Shown here: one piece after another, positions 30,997 to 38,699 of the stretch | How the letters are laid out: the number at the start of each line of letters is the position of its first letter | Position numbering within the stretch: the first letter of the stretch is position 1 | Source of the DNA: Parabacteroides goldsteinii | Lineage (GTDB): Bacteria; Bacteroidota; Bacteroidia; Bacteroidales; Tannerellaceae | Direction: 5' to 3' | Length of the DNA: 64,000 bases | Assembly (NCBI RefSeq): GCF_015550595.1 | Contig: NZ_JADNBB010000007.1 | Location: forward strand, 124,001 to 188,000 | Notes under the pieces: generated by a model | Databases searched by the model: none | Told to the model about the DNA's origin: nothing | What the model saw: only the letters and a program-made list of their open reading frames with translations | Translations under genes and position numbers: made by a program

Positions 30997-32076
30997 TTAT
31001 ATTTCTTTAGTATTTGCATATATCCGCCACTTCTCTATCAGTTGTGCCATATCAGCGGGAATTTCGGAATCAAAAAACATTTCCTCACCGGTAGTAGGAT
31101 GCACGAATCCCAGCGTTTTGGCATGCAGTGCCTGCCGGGGACAGATGGCAAAGCAGTTCTGTACGAATTGTTTATATTTAGTAAAAGTTGTTCCTTTCAG
31201 AATTTCATTTCCGCCATACCGCTCATCGTTGAAAAGGGTATGACCGATATATTTCATATGTACACGTATCTGGTGCGTACGTCCTGTTTCGAGGCGGCAC
31301 TTCACCAGCGACACATACCCCAAACGTTCCAGTACGGAATAATGGGTAACGGCCGTTTTCCCCTGATCTCCTTCAGGAAAAACCGTCATCTGCATCCGGT
31401 CGCGCGGATCGCGTCCGATATTTCCTTCTATACGACCTTCGTCCTCCTGCACAATTCCCCAAACCAGCGCACGATATTCGCGTTTGGTAGTCTTATTGAA
31501 GAATTGCAAGCTGAGGTTGGCCTTCGCTTCCGGTTTCTTGGCAACAACCAGCAGCCCGGAAGTATCTTTATCTATACGGTGAACCAATCCCAACCGTGGA
31601 TCGGAAGGGTCGTAGGTCGGATCGTCTTTCAGATACCAGGCCAATGCATTTACCAGCGTACCGGTGTAGTTACCGTGTCCGGGATGCACAACCAGGCCTG
31701 CCGGTTTATCCACTACCAGCAAGTCTTCATCTTCATATATTATTTTAAGAGGGATATTTTCCTGAACGATTTCCAGTTCACGACGGGGACGGGTCATTAC
31801 AATCGTCACCACATCTTCCGGCTTCACGCGGTAATTACTTTTTACCGGCTTACCGTTTGCCAGTATACATCCGGCTTCGGCAGCGAGTTGTATCCGGTTG
31901 CGGGTCGATCCGAACATACGGTCTACCAGGAACTTGTCTACCCGCAACAAAGATTGTCCGCGATCGGCAACGAAGCGGAAATGTTCATACAGTCGGGGAG
32001 TACCACCCTCCTCTTCCTGTCCTAACAGGCCGTCAGCCTGTTCATCATCCATTTCGTCGAAAAATTCATTCATCAT
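30997..32076 (-). CDS. rluD: RluA-family 23S rRNA pseudouridine synthase (RluD-like)
   Basis: Converts uridines in 23S rRNA to pseudouridine. The 359-residue protein has an N-terminal S4 RNA-binding domain (LRVDKFLVDRMFGSTRNRIQ region, about residues 38-100) and the catalytic block GLVHRIDKDTSGLLVVAKK with the essential aspartate. RTHQIRVHMKYIGH is also typical. The start codon overlaps the stop of the PASTA gene (TAATG-type overlap); a second ATG lies one codon further. Confidence 0.94.
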   Translation of the reverse strand: MMNEFFDEMDDEQADGLLGQEEEGGTPRLYEHFRFVADRGQSLLRVDKFLVDRMFGSTRNRIQLAAEAGCILANGKPVKSNYRVKPEDVVTIVMTRPRRELEIVQENIPLKIIYEDEDLLVVDKPAGLVVHPGHGNYTGTLVNALAWYLKDDPTYDPSDPRLGLVHRIDKDTSGLLVVAKKPEAKANLSLQFFNKTTKREYRALVWGIVQEDEGRIEGNIGRDPRDRMQMTVFPEGDQGKTAVTHYSVLERLGYVSLVKCRLETGRTHQIRVHMKYIGHTLFNDERYGGNEILKGTTFTKYKQFVQNCFAICPRQALHAKTLGFVHPTTGEEMFFDSEIPADMAQLIEKWRIYANTKEI

Positions 32077-32699
32077 TAAAACCAGTTTTCTTCTTCACTA
32101 TCCAGCGACTCGACAGGCATAGTCGACAAAGAATCTTCGGGAAGGACTTCGGCCTCACCACTGCTCACTTTCAGAATCAAAGGAGCGGTGAGCGGGACAT
32201 GCTCGCCTTTTTCCAACGTTCTTCCACGTAAATCGACAGAAACAGCCAGGTCTTTAAAGTCACCCGGAACATATTCGATCTCCACATTCTCAAATCCACG
32301 GGCTCGCAATAAGGCATAGGCCTGGCGGAACGACAAATCTTCCACTTCGGGAATAGTAGCCATCTGCGATGTCAATGCATTTACCGTGATAAATACGATC
32401 CGACCTTCTTTTACCTTCGATCCGGCTGAAGGTACCAACTCCACAATTGCTCCCGGACTAACTTCCTTGGAGAATACAGAGTCGATCACATTATAACGTA
32501 AGTTGTTATTTTTGAAGAATTCAGCGGCTTCTTCCACCTTCAGGCCTTTCACATCCGGCACAACAACAGCCTCATTATGCCTCGTATACTTATCGAGCCA
32601 TTTCAGAGTGCCATAGATCAGGCCACATGCCACGACCACAGCCAGCAGCAAGTTTAAGACGTACGGATTCTTTATCAGTTTAACAAAAAAGTTATTCAT
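32076..32699 (-). CDS. PASTA-domain membrane protein
   Basis: A 207-residue protein with a short cytoplasmic start, one membrane helix (about residues 12-32, VLNLLLAVVVACGLIYGTL) and two periplasmic PASTA repeats, the first opening VVVPDVKGLKVEEAAEFF and the second ATIPEVEDLSFRQAYALL. PASTA units bind peptidoglycan-like ligands in penicillin-binding proteins and Ser/Thr kinases; this one has no attached enzyme. Its linkage to ddl suggests a cell-wall role. The start chosen (MNNFFVK) avoids a non-helical upstream extension that begins at 32741. Confidence 0.88.
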   Translation of the reverse strand: MNNFFVKLIKNPYVLNLLLAVVVACGLIYGTLKWLDKYTRHNEAVVVPDVKGLKVEEAAEFFKNNNLRYNVIDSVFSKEVSPGAIVELVPSAGSKVKEGRIVFITVNALTSQMATIPEVEDLSFRQAYALLRARGFENVEIEYVPGDFKDLAVSVDLRGRTLEKGEHVPLTAPLILKVSSGEAEVLPEDSLSTMPVESLDSEEENWF

Positions 32700-32753
32700 T
32701 TCTATTTTGTGTTTGTAGGCGGGATCAAAAGTAGAAAACAAAGCCGTTAAAAC

Positions 32754-32795
32754 AAAGAAAGTAAAGGCTTTTTAGTAAAAACCTCTACTTTCTTT
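32754..32795 (-). terminator. Terminator of rpmH
   Basis: AAAGAAAGTA (32754-32763) pairs with TACTTTCTTT (32786-32795), with a further short GG/CC and A/T core. It lies 28 bases past the rpmH stop in the leftward direction and is followed by GTTTT. Confidence 0.6.
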
Positions 32796-32822
32796 ATGAA
32801 TAATTTCTTTAAAACGGGCTGA

Positions 32823-32975
32823 TTATCCGTTGTATTCGTCAGAAACAGATAACTTAGCTCTTCCTTTAGCACGACGAGAAGCTAATACTCTACGACCATT
32901 AGCAGTTGCCATTCTTGAACGGAAACCATGCTTGTTTTTTCTTTTTCTGTTGGAAGGTTGGAATGTTCTTTTCAT
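32823..32975 (-). CDS. rpmH: 50S ribosomal protein L34
   Basis: A 50-residue, very basic protein beginning [20 protein letters not shown] and containing [19 protein letters not shown], the universal L34 sequence, with a short acidic tail (SVSDEYNG). It is a structural component of the large ribosomal subunit. Here it stands alone, not beside dnaA or rnpA, as is common in Bacteroidales. It has a near-ideal promoter at 33021-33051. Confidence 0.98.
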   Translation of the reverse strand: MKRTFQPSNRKRKNKHGFRSRMATANGRRVLASRRAKGRAKLSVSDEYNG

Positions 32976-33020
32976 CTTTCTATATATTTATTTATTATTA
33001 TCTTATACCAATTCGGGCTG

Positions 33021-33051
33021 CAAAGATAGAGGCTTTTTTTTAATAAACAAA
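33021..33051 (-). promoter_or_regulatory. rpmH promoter, full Bacteroidetes consensus
   Basis: On the minus strand TTTG (33048-33051) and TATCTTTG (33021-33028) are separated by exactly 19 bp, matching the -33/-7 consensus for the housekeeping sigma factor. The leader to the ATG is about 40 bases. Confidence 0.8.
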
Positions 33052-33149
33052 GAGTTAGCTGTTTTTTTCAACACGAATGTACAATTTCTCCCAAAGGAGA
33101 ACAAATCACCCACTGCATAGAAATCAACTAATAAACTGATATGTAGCTG

Positions 33150-34115
33150 TTAAAAAATACCCCCTTTGTACATATTATCGAAATTATGCTGTCCTTCAAA
33201 CTTCTTTGCCTCCTCTCCTTCCGGATTCAATTCGATCGATTTTTTCAGATCATCGAAAGCACCTTCCTTATCGCCTTTCAGGTTCTTTGCCCGGCCGCGT
33301 TCGGCGTAAGCCTTGGCAAAATCGGGTTTGATATCAATGGCATCATCAAAGAAAGCGATCGCTTCATCCAATTGCTCTTTCGTAATCAGAAGGGTTCCTT
33401 TCAGGATACAGGCATCTTCGTTGAACGGGTTCAGGTCGAGCGCCTGCTGGTAATCAGCAGCGGCGGCTTCCAGGTCGCCCAGGGATTCATGGATCTTTCC
33501 TCTTACCAGATAGGCTGTTTCCTCTTCGGGAGCCAACGAGATTGCTTTTTCGATATCAGGCAATGCTTCTTTTCCCTGTTTCATAGCCAACAGGATCTCT
33601 GCACGGAGCAGGTAAGCATCTGTAAAATCATCTTTCAGGACGATCGCTTTCGTCAGGTCGGCAATAGCACCCAGCGGATCGCCGGTCGTTCTTTTAGCTT
33701 TCGCCATCAGGAACCAGGGAAGATGGTTGGAAGCATCGAGCTCGATCACGCGCATACAATCGGCAATCACTTCCTGATCCTTGTCCAGCATAAAAAGCAC
33801 GCTCACCCTTGTCAGCAAGGTATTTACATGCTCCGGCTCCAACTCCGCCATGCGGTTCAATACATCCAATGCCTTTCCGGTTTCATTGGTCATGGAGTAT
33901 GCCGATACCAGATAGTTCATTGTTTCAAAATCTTCTTCGATATTCAACGCCTCGGTAAAGCATTTAATGGCATAAGCCACCTGCCCCATTTTCTGGGCAC
34001 GAACGCCATCATATTTTAATATGTCAAAGTTTTTCTGATCGTTTTTCACTTTCTCTTCCACTGTATCCTCATTTTTTTTAGAAGAAGAGAACAAGGATGT
34101 AAAGAAATTTCCCAT
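33150..34115 (-). CDS. Tetratricopeptide-repeat protein
   Basis: A 321-residue protein made almost wholly of TPR units, about eight, with recurring patterns such as AQKMGQVAYAIKCFTEALNI, LGDLEAAAADYQQALDLNP and AKNLKGDKEGAFDDLKKSIELNP (each read separately). No signal peptide is present; the N-terminus MGNFFTSLFSSSKKNED is polar, so it is probably cytoplasmic. TPR arrays mediate protein contacts and no partner is evident. The start at 34115 is preferred because the upstream 15 codons contain the likely promoter region. Confidence 0.85.
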   Translation of the reverse strand: MGNFFTSLFSSSKKNEDTVEEKVKNDQKNFDILKYDGVRAQKMGQVAYAIKCFTEALNIEEDFETMNYLVSAYSMTNETGKALDVLNRMAELEPEHVNTLLTRVSVLFMLDKDQEVIADCMRVIELDASNHLPWFLMAKAKRTTGDPLGAIADLTKAIVLKDDFTDAYLLRAEILLAMKQGKEALPDIEKAISLAPEEETAYLVRGKIHESLGDLEAAAADYQQALDLNPFNEDACILKGTLLITKEQLDEAIAFFDDAIDIKPDFAKAYAERGRAKNLKGDKEGAFDDLKKSIELNPEGEEAKKFEGQHNFDNMYKGGIF

Positions 34116-34139
34116 GATAATGTATTTTATTCTGAGGGG

Positions 34140-34147
34140 CAAAGGTA
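34140..34147 (-). promoter_or_regulatory. -7 box of the TPR gene
   Basis: TACCTTTG on the minus strand matches the -7 consensus 24 bases before the ATG at 34115. Confidence 0.5.
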
Positions 34148-34561
34148 AAAAATAAAACAAAGATATTCAGCATTAACCGGAGAATTCCGTGATTAACAAA
34201 ATGACAGCAACATTCCGTAGACCACTATAATATCAAATTGTCAATTCAGCCAGCTCCTAGAGAAGCTGTACGGATACAAATCAAGGCTTGTTGTTTTTTA
34301 CGCAACTGTCAGCGATTTAGCAAATAACATTTCAACTGATTCAGACTCACAAAAGCAACATTGTGAAGCATCCAGAGAATAACATAGAGCAGCTAGCTGC
34401 AAATTACCCAAACATACCATCAATACGATCTTTCATCCATGACACATATTCACCTTGCTACAGAAAATAAAAATGTTATTCAACATGCATTTCCCGCACA
34501 AAAAAGCCTCAAAAAAGACGACGACCAACAGCTATTAACATATTTTTCATCTAAGACAAAA

Positions 34562-34631
34562 TTTCATTTCGCTTCAAATGAAAAAAATTTCGTTTAAAAC
34601 GAGTTGAAAATTCGTTTTAAACGAATCGTGA
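34562..34631. repeat. Cluster of dyads, two with a 22-nt offset
   Basis: TTTCATTT/AAATGAAA (34562-34583) is followed by TCGTTTAAAACGA (34590-34602) and its exact reverse complement TCGTTTTAAACGA (34612-34624). The last two units begin 22 nt apart and can also fold as one 14-bp hairpin (34589-34625). The layout recalls the 22-nt arrays at 50790 and 62808. Confidence 0.6.
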
Positions 34632-34972
34632 AAGATATATATCCTGAGATAATTGTTAAATATTGTATCTTGGAATCTTCTACAACATCGATTTGACAGA
34701 ATACATACGCCACAAGAAACCGATATATAGAATCTTTTTACTCAAAAAACACCCTATATCACTTCATTTTGTTAAACCCACTACTTCCAACAATCAAACC
34801 TCTAAAGCGTAAATATTATCTTTGTAAGCGTTTCAGAAACTTCATCTCATAAAATAACTATTTATCACAAAAGCCCGCATTAATCCTACGAAACAAAACA
34901 TTCAAAAGAGCATATCTTCTATTCTTTCACTTTTTTTATAGTCCTACAGCACATAGATTTACGAGATTTTGT

Positions 34973-34980
34973 TATTTTTG
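34973..34980 (+). promoter_or_regulatory. -7 box of the oadGAB operon
   Basis: TATTTTTG is an exact TAnnTTTG match in front of oadG. The alternative upstream box TATCTTTG (34817-34824) would give a leader of about 220 bases. Confidence 0.45.
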
Positions 34981-35051
34981 CATGCAATTTATAACTTGGC
35001 GGAGATTGTTTTGATCGCTTCCTACAACACTTATTGTCATAAATATTAAAT

Positions 35052-35327
35052 ATGGAAAACATAGAAACTGGACTTTTGTTAATGGTAGTCGGAATGACCA
35101 CGGTTTTTGCAATTCTTTTGATCGTTATCAACCTCGGAAAAGGATTAATCGCACTGGTAAACAAATACGCACCTGAAGAAGTCGTTGTAAAAAAACAAAT
35201 TGCAGCAGTACGAACCACCGCAACACAAGCCGGAAATATCTCCGGTAAAACAACGGCCGCTATTGTAGCCGCTGTGAGCATGGTAACCGGTGGACAAGGA
35301 AAGGTTACCAAAATTAAAAAAATATAA
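35052..35327 (+). CDS. oadG: OadG-family decarboxylase gamma subunit
   Basis: A 91-residue protein with one membrane helix near the start (GLLLMVVGMTTVFAILLIVI) followed by a soluble tail. This layout matches the gamma subunit of sodium-pumping decarboxylases, which holds the alpha and beta subunits together. The tail is rich in A, T, V and K. It sits 17 bases before the alpha-subunit gene. Confidence 0.85.
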   Translation: MENIETGLLLMVVGMTTVFAILLIVINLGKGLIALVNKYAPEEVVVKKQIAAVRTTATQAGNISGKTTAAIVAAVSMVTGGQGKVTKIKKI

Positions 35328-35344
35328 TACTAGCTATAAATATC

Positions 35345-37240
35345 ATGAAAAGAGAAATCAAATTCAGTTTGGTCTTTAGAGACATGTGGCAATCTGCCGG
35401 AAAATATGTCCCGAGAGTAGACCAACTAACCAGAGTTGCCCCCGCTATTGTTGAGATGGGCTGTTTTGCCCGCGTTGAAACCAACGGAGGAGGATTCGAG
35501 CAAGTTAATTTACTATTCGGAGAAAATCCAAATAAAGCCGTACGCGAATGGACGAAGCCATTCCATGAAGCAGGTATCCAGACACACATGCTGGATCGTG
35601 CCCTCAACGGGCTTCGCATGAGCCCGGTTCCCGCAGATGTACGCCAGTTGTTCTACAAGGTGAAGAAAGCACAGGGTACCGACATTACCCGTACATTCTG
35701 CGGATTGAACGACGTACGCAACATCGCTCCTTCTATCCGGTATGCAAAAGAAGCCGGAATGATTTCCCAATGCTCGCTGTGTATCACCCACTCTCCGATC
35801 CATACGGTTGAATATTATACCAAGATGGCGTTGGAACTGATCGAACTCGGAGCTGATGAGATCTGTATCAAAGATATGGCAGGTATCGGCCGTCCTTATT
35901 CACTGGGACAGATCGTTGCCAATATCAAAGCCAAACATCCTGAAATCCCTATCCAATATCATAGCCATGCAGGCCCCGGATTCAACGTGGCTTCTATCCT
36001 GGAAGTATGTAATGCCGGCTGCGACTACATCGACGTGGGTATGGAACCGCTTTCATGGGGCACGGGACATGCCGACTTATTGACCGTACAGGCCATGTTG
36101 AAAGATGCCGGTTACAAAGTGCCGGAGATCAATATGGAGGCTTATATGAAGGTACGCAGTATGATCCAGGAATTTATGGACGATTTCTTAGGCCTGTATA
36201 TCAGTCCGAAAAACCGCCTGATGAACTCCCTGTTGATCGGTCCGGGACTTCCCGGCGGTATGATGGGCAGCCTGATGTCAGACCTGGAAAAGAATCTGGA
36301 ATCTATCAACAAAAACAATATCAAAAACAACAAGCCGCTGATGTCGCAAGACCAGTTGCTGATCAAGCTGTTCGACGAAGTGGCTTATGTATGGCCGCGC
36401 GTCGGTTATCCCCCATTGGTAACGCCGTTCAGCCAGTATGTTAAGAACCTGGCCCTGATGAACGTGATGCAGATGGAAAAAGGCAAAGCCCGTTGGAGCA
36501 TGATTGCCGACGACATCTGGGATATGCTTCTCGGAAAAGCAGGACGTTTACCGGGTGCGCTTGCTCCGGAAATCATCGAAAAAGCAAAAGCCGAAGGACG
36601 CGAATTCTTTACCGGCAATCCGCAAGACAACTACCCGGATGCACTCGACAAATATCGTAAGATGATGAACGAGAAGCAGTGGGAAACAGGCGAAGACGAC
36701 GAAGAACTGTTCGAATACGCCATGCACCCGGCACAATACGAAGCATATCGTTCAGGGAAAGCCAAGGTTGAATTCCTTGCCGATGTAGCTAAAAAGAAAG
36801 CGGATCTACACGAAAAGAACAATCCGGCTACTCCGGCTACTACAGGAACACCTGTTCTGCCTACAACGCCACAGGTACTTACCGTAGATGTGGACGGACA
36901 GCCTTACCGCGTAACCGTTGCTTTTGGGGAGACCGCCAATGCTGCACCGACAGCTGCCCCGGCTCAGCCCGCCGCACAACCGGCAGCAGCTCCTGCACCC
37001 GCCGGAGCAGGAAACGAAGTACTTTCACCACTGGAAGGTAAATTCTTCCTTGTGAAAAATGCATCGGATGCACCCGTAAAAGTGGGTGACGCAGTGAAAG
37101 AAGGGGATGTACTTTGCTATGTGGAAGCGATGAAAACATACAATGCCGTACGTTCGGAATTCAGCGGAACAGTGACTTCCATCAATTATGCTTCCGGCGA
37201 CGCCGTTTCCGAAGATGATGTATTAATGACAATACAGTGA
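35345..37240 (+). CDS. oadA: Biotin-dependent decarboxylase alpha subunit (OadA/PycB type)
   Basis: Carboxyltransferase that moves CO2 from a 2-oxoacid, most likely oxaloacetate, to biotin. The 631-residue protein has a TIM-barrel domain with metal ligands in FRDMWQS (D), ICIKDMAG (K) and YHSHAGPG (two H), a conserved PYC/OADA middle domain, a linker rich in P and A (about 525-565), and a C-terminal biotinyl domain with YVEAMKTYN, whose lysine carries biotin. RDMWQS differs from the usual RDAHQS. The fold excludes an MmdA-type methylmalonyl-CoA subunit. It overlaps oadB by one base. Confidence 0.88.
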   Translation: MKREIKFSLVFRDMWQSAGKYVPRVDQLTRVAPAIVEMGCFARVETNGGGFEQVNLLFGENPNKAVREWTKPFHEAGIQTHMLDRALNGLRMSPVPADVRQLFYKVKKAQGTDITRTFCGLNDVRNIAPSIRYAKEAGMISQCSLCITHSPIHTVEYYTKMALELIELGADEICIKDMAGIGRPYSLGQIVANIKAKHPEIPIQYHSHAGPGFNVASILEVCNAGCDYIDVGMEPLSWGTGHADLLTVQAMLKDAGYKVPEINMEAYMKVRSMIQEFMDDFLGLYISPKNRLMNSLLIGPGLPGGMMGSLMSDLEKNLESINKNNIKNNKPLMSQDQLLIKLFDEVAYVWPRVGYPPLVTPFSQYVKNLALMNVMQMEKGKARWSMIADDIWDMLLGKAGRLPGALAPEIIEKAKAEGREFFTGNPQDNYPDALDKYRKMMNEKQWETGEDDEELFEYAMHPAQYEAYRSGKAKVEFLADVAKKKADLHEKNNPATPATTGTPVLPTTPQVLTVDVDGQPYRVTVAFGETANAAPTAAPAQPAAQPAAAPAPAGAGNEVLSPLEGKFFLVKNASDAPVKVGDAVKEGDVLCYVEAMKTYNAVRSEFSGTVTSINYASGDAVSEDDVLMTIQ

Positions 37241-38475
37241 TGAACGAGATATTTCAAAATCTGTACGATATGACTGCGTTCAGCAATATTATTGCCGAAC
37301 CGCAGTTCCTGATCATGTATGCAATCGCATTTGTATTGCTTTATCTGGGTATCAAAAAACAATATGAACCTTTGCTACTAGTCCCCATCGCTTTCGGCGT
37401 GTTGCTGGCCAACTTTCCGGGAGGTGACATGGGTGTGATCCAGGCTGACGAGAACGGATTGATCAACGTACACGGAGTGATGAAGAACATTTGGGAAATG
37501 CCTCTGCACGACATTGCGCATGAACTGGGTATTATGAACTTCATCTATTATATGCTGATCAAGACAGGGTTCCTTCCTCCTATTATCTTTATGGGTGTAG
37601 GAGCCTTGACCGACTTTGGTCCGATGCTCCGTAATCTTCGCCTGTCTATTTTCGGTGCAGCTGCCCAGTTGGGTATCTTCACCGTATTATTAGTGGCTAT
37701 CCTGATGGGATTCACACCGAAAGAGGCCGGCTCGCTCGGTATCATCGGAGGTGCTGACGGACCTACTGCTATCTTCACGACAATCAAACTGGCTCCGCAT
37801 CTGCTGGGACCGATCGCTATTGCAGCTTATTCGTACATGGCATTGGTACCGGTCATCATACCGATGGTCGTAAAGGCGCTTTGTTCTAAAAAGGAACTTT
37901 GTATCAATATGAAAGAGCAGGAGAAGAAATACCCTTCGACTGTGGAAATCAAGAATATGCGTGTGCTTAAAATCATATTCCCGATTGTTGTAACGACTGT
38001 CGTGGCATTGTTCGTTCCCAGCTCGGTGCCTCTGATCGGCATGTTGATGTTCGGTAACCTGGTAAAAGAGATCGGAACAAATACATTCCGTCTGTTCGAT
38101 GCGGCATCAAACAGTATCATGAACGCAGCTACGATATTCCTCGGCCTATCGGTAGGCGCCACCATGACAGCCGAAGCTTTCCTGAACATGACAACGATCG
38201 GTATCGTGATCGGCGGATTCCTGGCCTTTGCCCTGTCTATCGCCGGAGGTATCTTCTTTGTAAAACTGTTCAACCTGTTTACTAAGAAGAAAATCAATCC
38301 GCTTATCGGTGCAACCGGATTGAGTGCCGTTCCGATGGCTTCGCGTGTAGCCAATGAGATCGCACTGAAATACGACCCGAAAAACCATGTGCTTCAGTAT
38401 TGCATGGCCAGTAACATTTCAGGTGTGATCGGTTCGGCCGTTGCAGCAGGTGTATTGATCTCGTTCTTAGGATAA
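37240..38475 (+). CDS. oadB: Sodium ion-translocating decarboxylase beta subunit
   Basis: Integral membrane subunit that decarboxylates carboxybiotin and pumps Na+ out. The 411 residues form about nine to eleven helices. Family landmarks are GVGALTDFGPMLRNL, the stretch GIIGGADGPTAIF with the key aspartate, and NAATIFLGLSVGATMTAE. The ATG at 37240 overlaps the oadA stop (TGATG). The resulting Na+ gradient could drive solute uptake, because the ATP synthase c subunit here looks proton-type. A strong terminator follows. Confidence 0.94.
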   Translation: MNEIFQNLYDMTAFSNIIAEPQFLIMYAIAFVLLYLGIKKQYEPLLLVPIAFGVLLANFPGGDMGVIQADENGLINVHGVMKNIWEMPLHDIAHELGIMNFIYYMLIKTGFLPPIIFMGVGALTDFGPMLRNLRLSIFGAAAQLGIFTVLLVAILMGFTPKEAGSLGIIGGADGPTAIFTTIKLAPHLLGPIAIAAYSYMALVPVIIPMVVKALCSKKELCINMKEQEKKYPSTVEIKNMRVLKIIFPIVVTTVVALFVPSSVPLIGMLMFGNLVKEIGTNTFRLFDAASNSIMNAATIFLGLSVGATMTAEAFLNMTTIGIVIGGFLAFALSIAGGIFFVKLFNLFTKKKINPLIGATGLSAVPMASRVANEIALKYDPKNHVLQYCMASNISGVIGSAVAAGVLISFLG

Positions 38476-38498
38476 GATCTGATAAATAAGCAATAAAA

Positions 38499-38535
38499 AA
38501 TCCCTGTAACTGGTTTAGACCGCGTTACAGGGATT
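38499..38535 (+). terminator. Terminator of oadGAB
   Basis: AATCCCTGTAAC and GTTACAGGGATT form an 11-12-bp stem around a 13-nt loop, followed by CTTTA. It starts 24 bases after the oadB stop. Confidence 0.8.
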
Positions 38536-38699
38536 CTTTAATCTGCAAAACCGACTACAGGTATAAGCCATTACAGCCTTTTTGCAGGTTTATTAACCTT
38601 TTCTAATAAATAAATCGTCGTCAAATGCTGTAATCCAAAAATAATTACTTTAATTTGTGACTTGATATAGGAATGTATTTATCCTTTTCTTAAATGTGA

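Larger units (their letters stand above)
34161..35051. other. Long AT-rich intergenic region (about 890 bp)
   Basis: No convincing gene was found in either strand. The right part holds two exact TAnnTTTG boxes on the plus strand (34817-34824 and 34973-34980), the second 71 bases before oadG. The centre holds clustered dyads (34562-34625). The size is unusual for this otherwise compact segment, so an unrecognised small RNA or a decayed gene is possible. Confidence 0.5.

Noticed and set aside
34919-35311. 130-codon leftward frame in front of and across oadG
   Set aside because: It lies opposite the clearly coding oadG gene, has an unnatural composition and no promoter of its own.
35345-37240. 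Methylmalonyl-CoA decarboxylase alpha subunit
   Set aside because: The sequence has a pyruvate-carboxylase-type TIM barrel and a C-terminal biotin domain, not the crotonase-like MmdA fold.
38543-38587. Hairpin CTGCAAAA/TTTTGCAG upstream of the DUF349 gene
   Set aside because: The loop is nearly 30 nt long and no role is indicated; it could be chance in AT-rich DNA.
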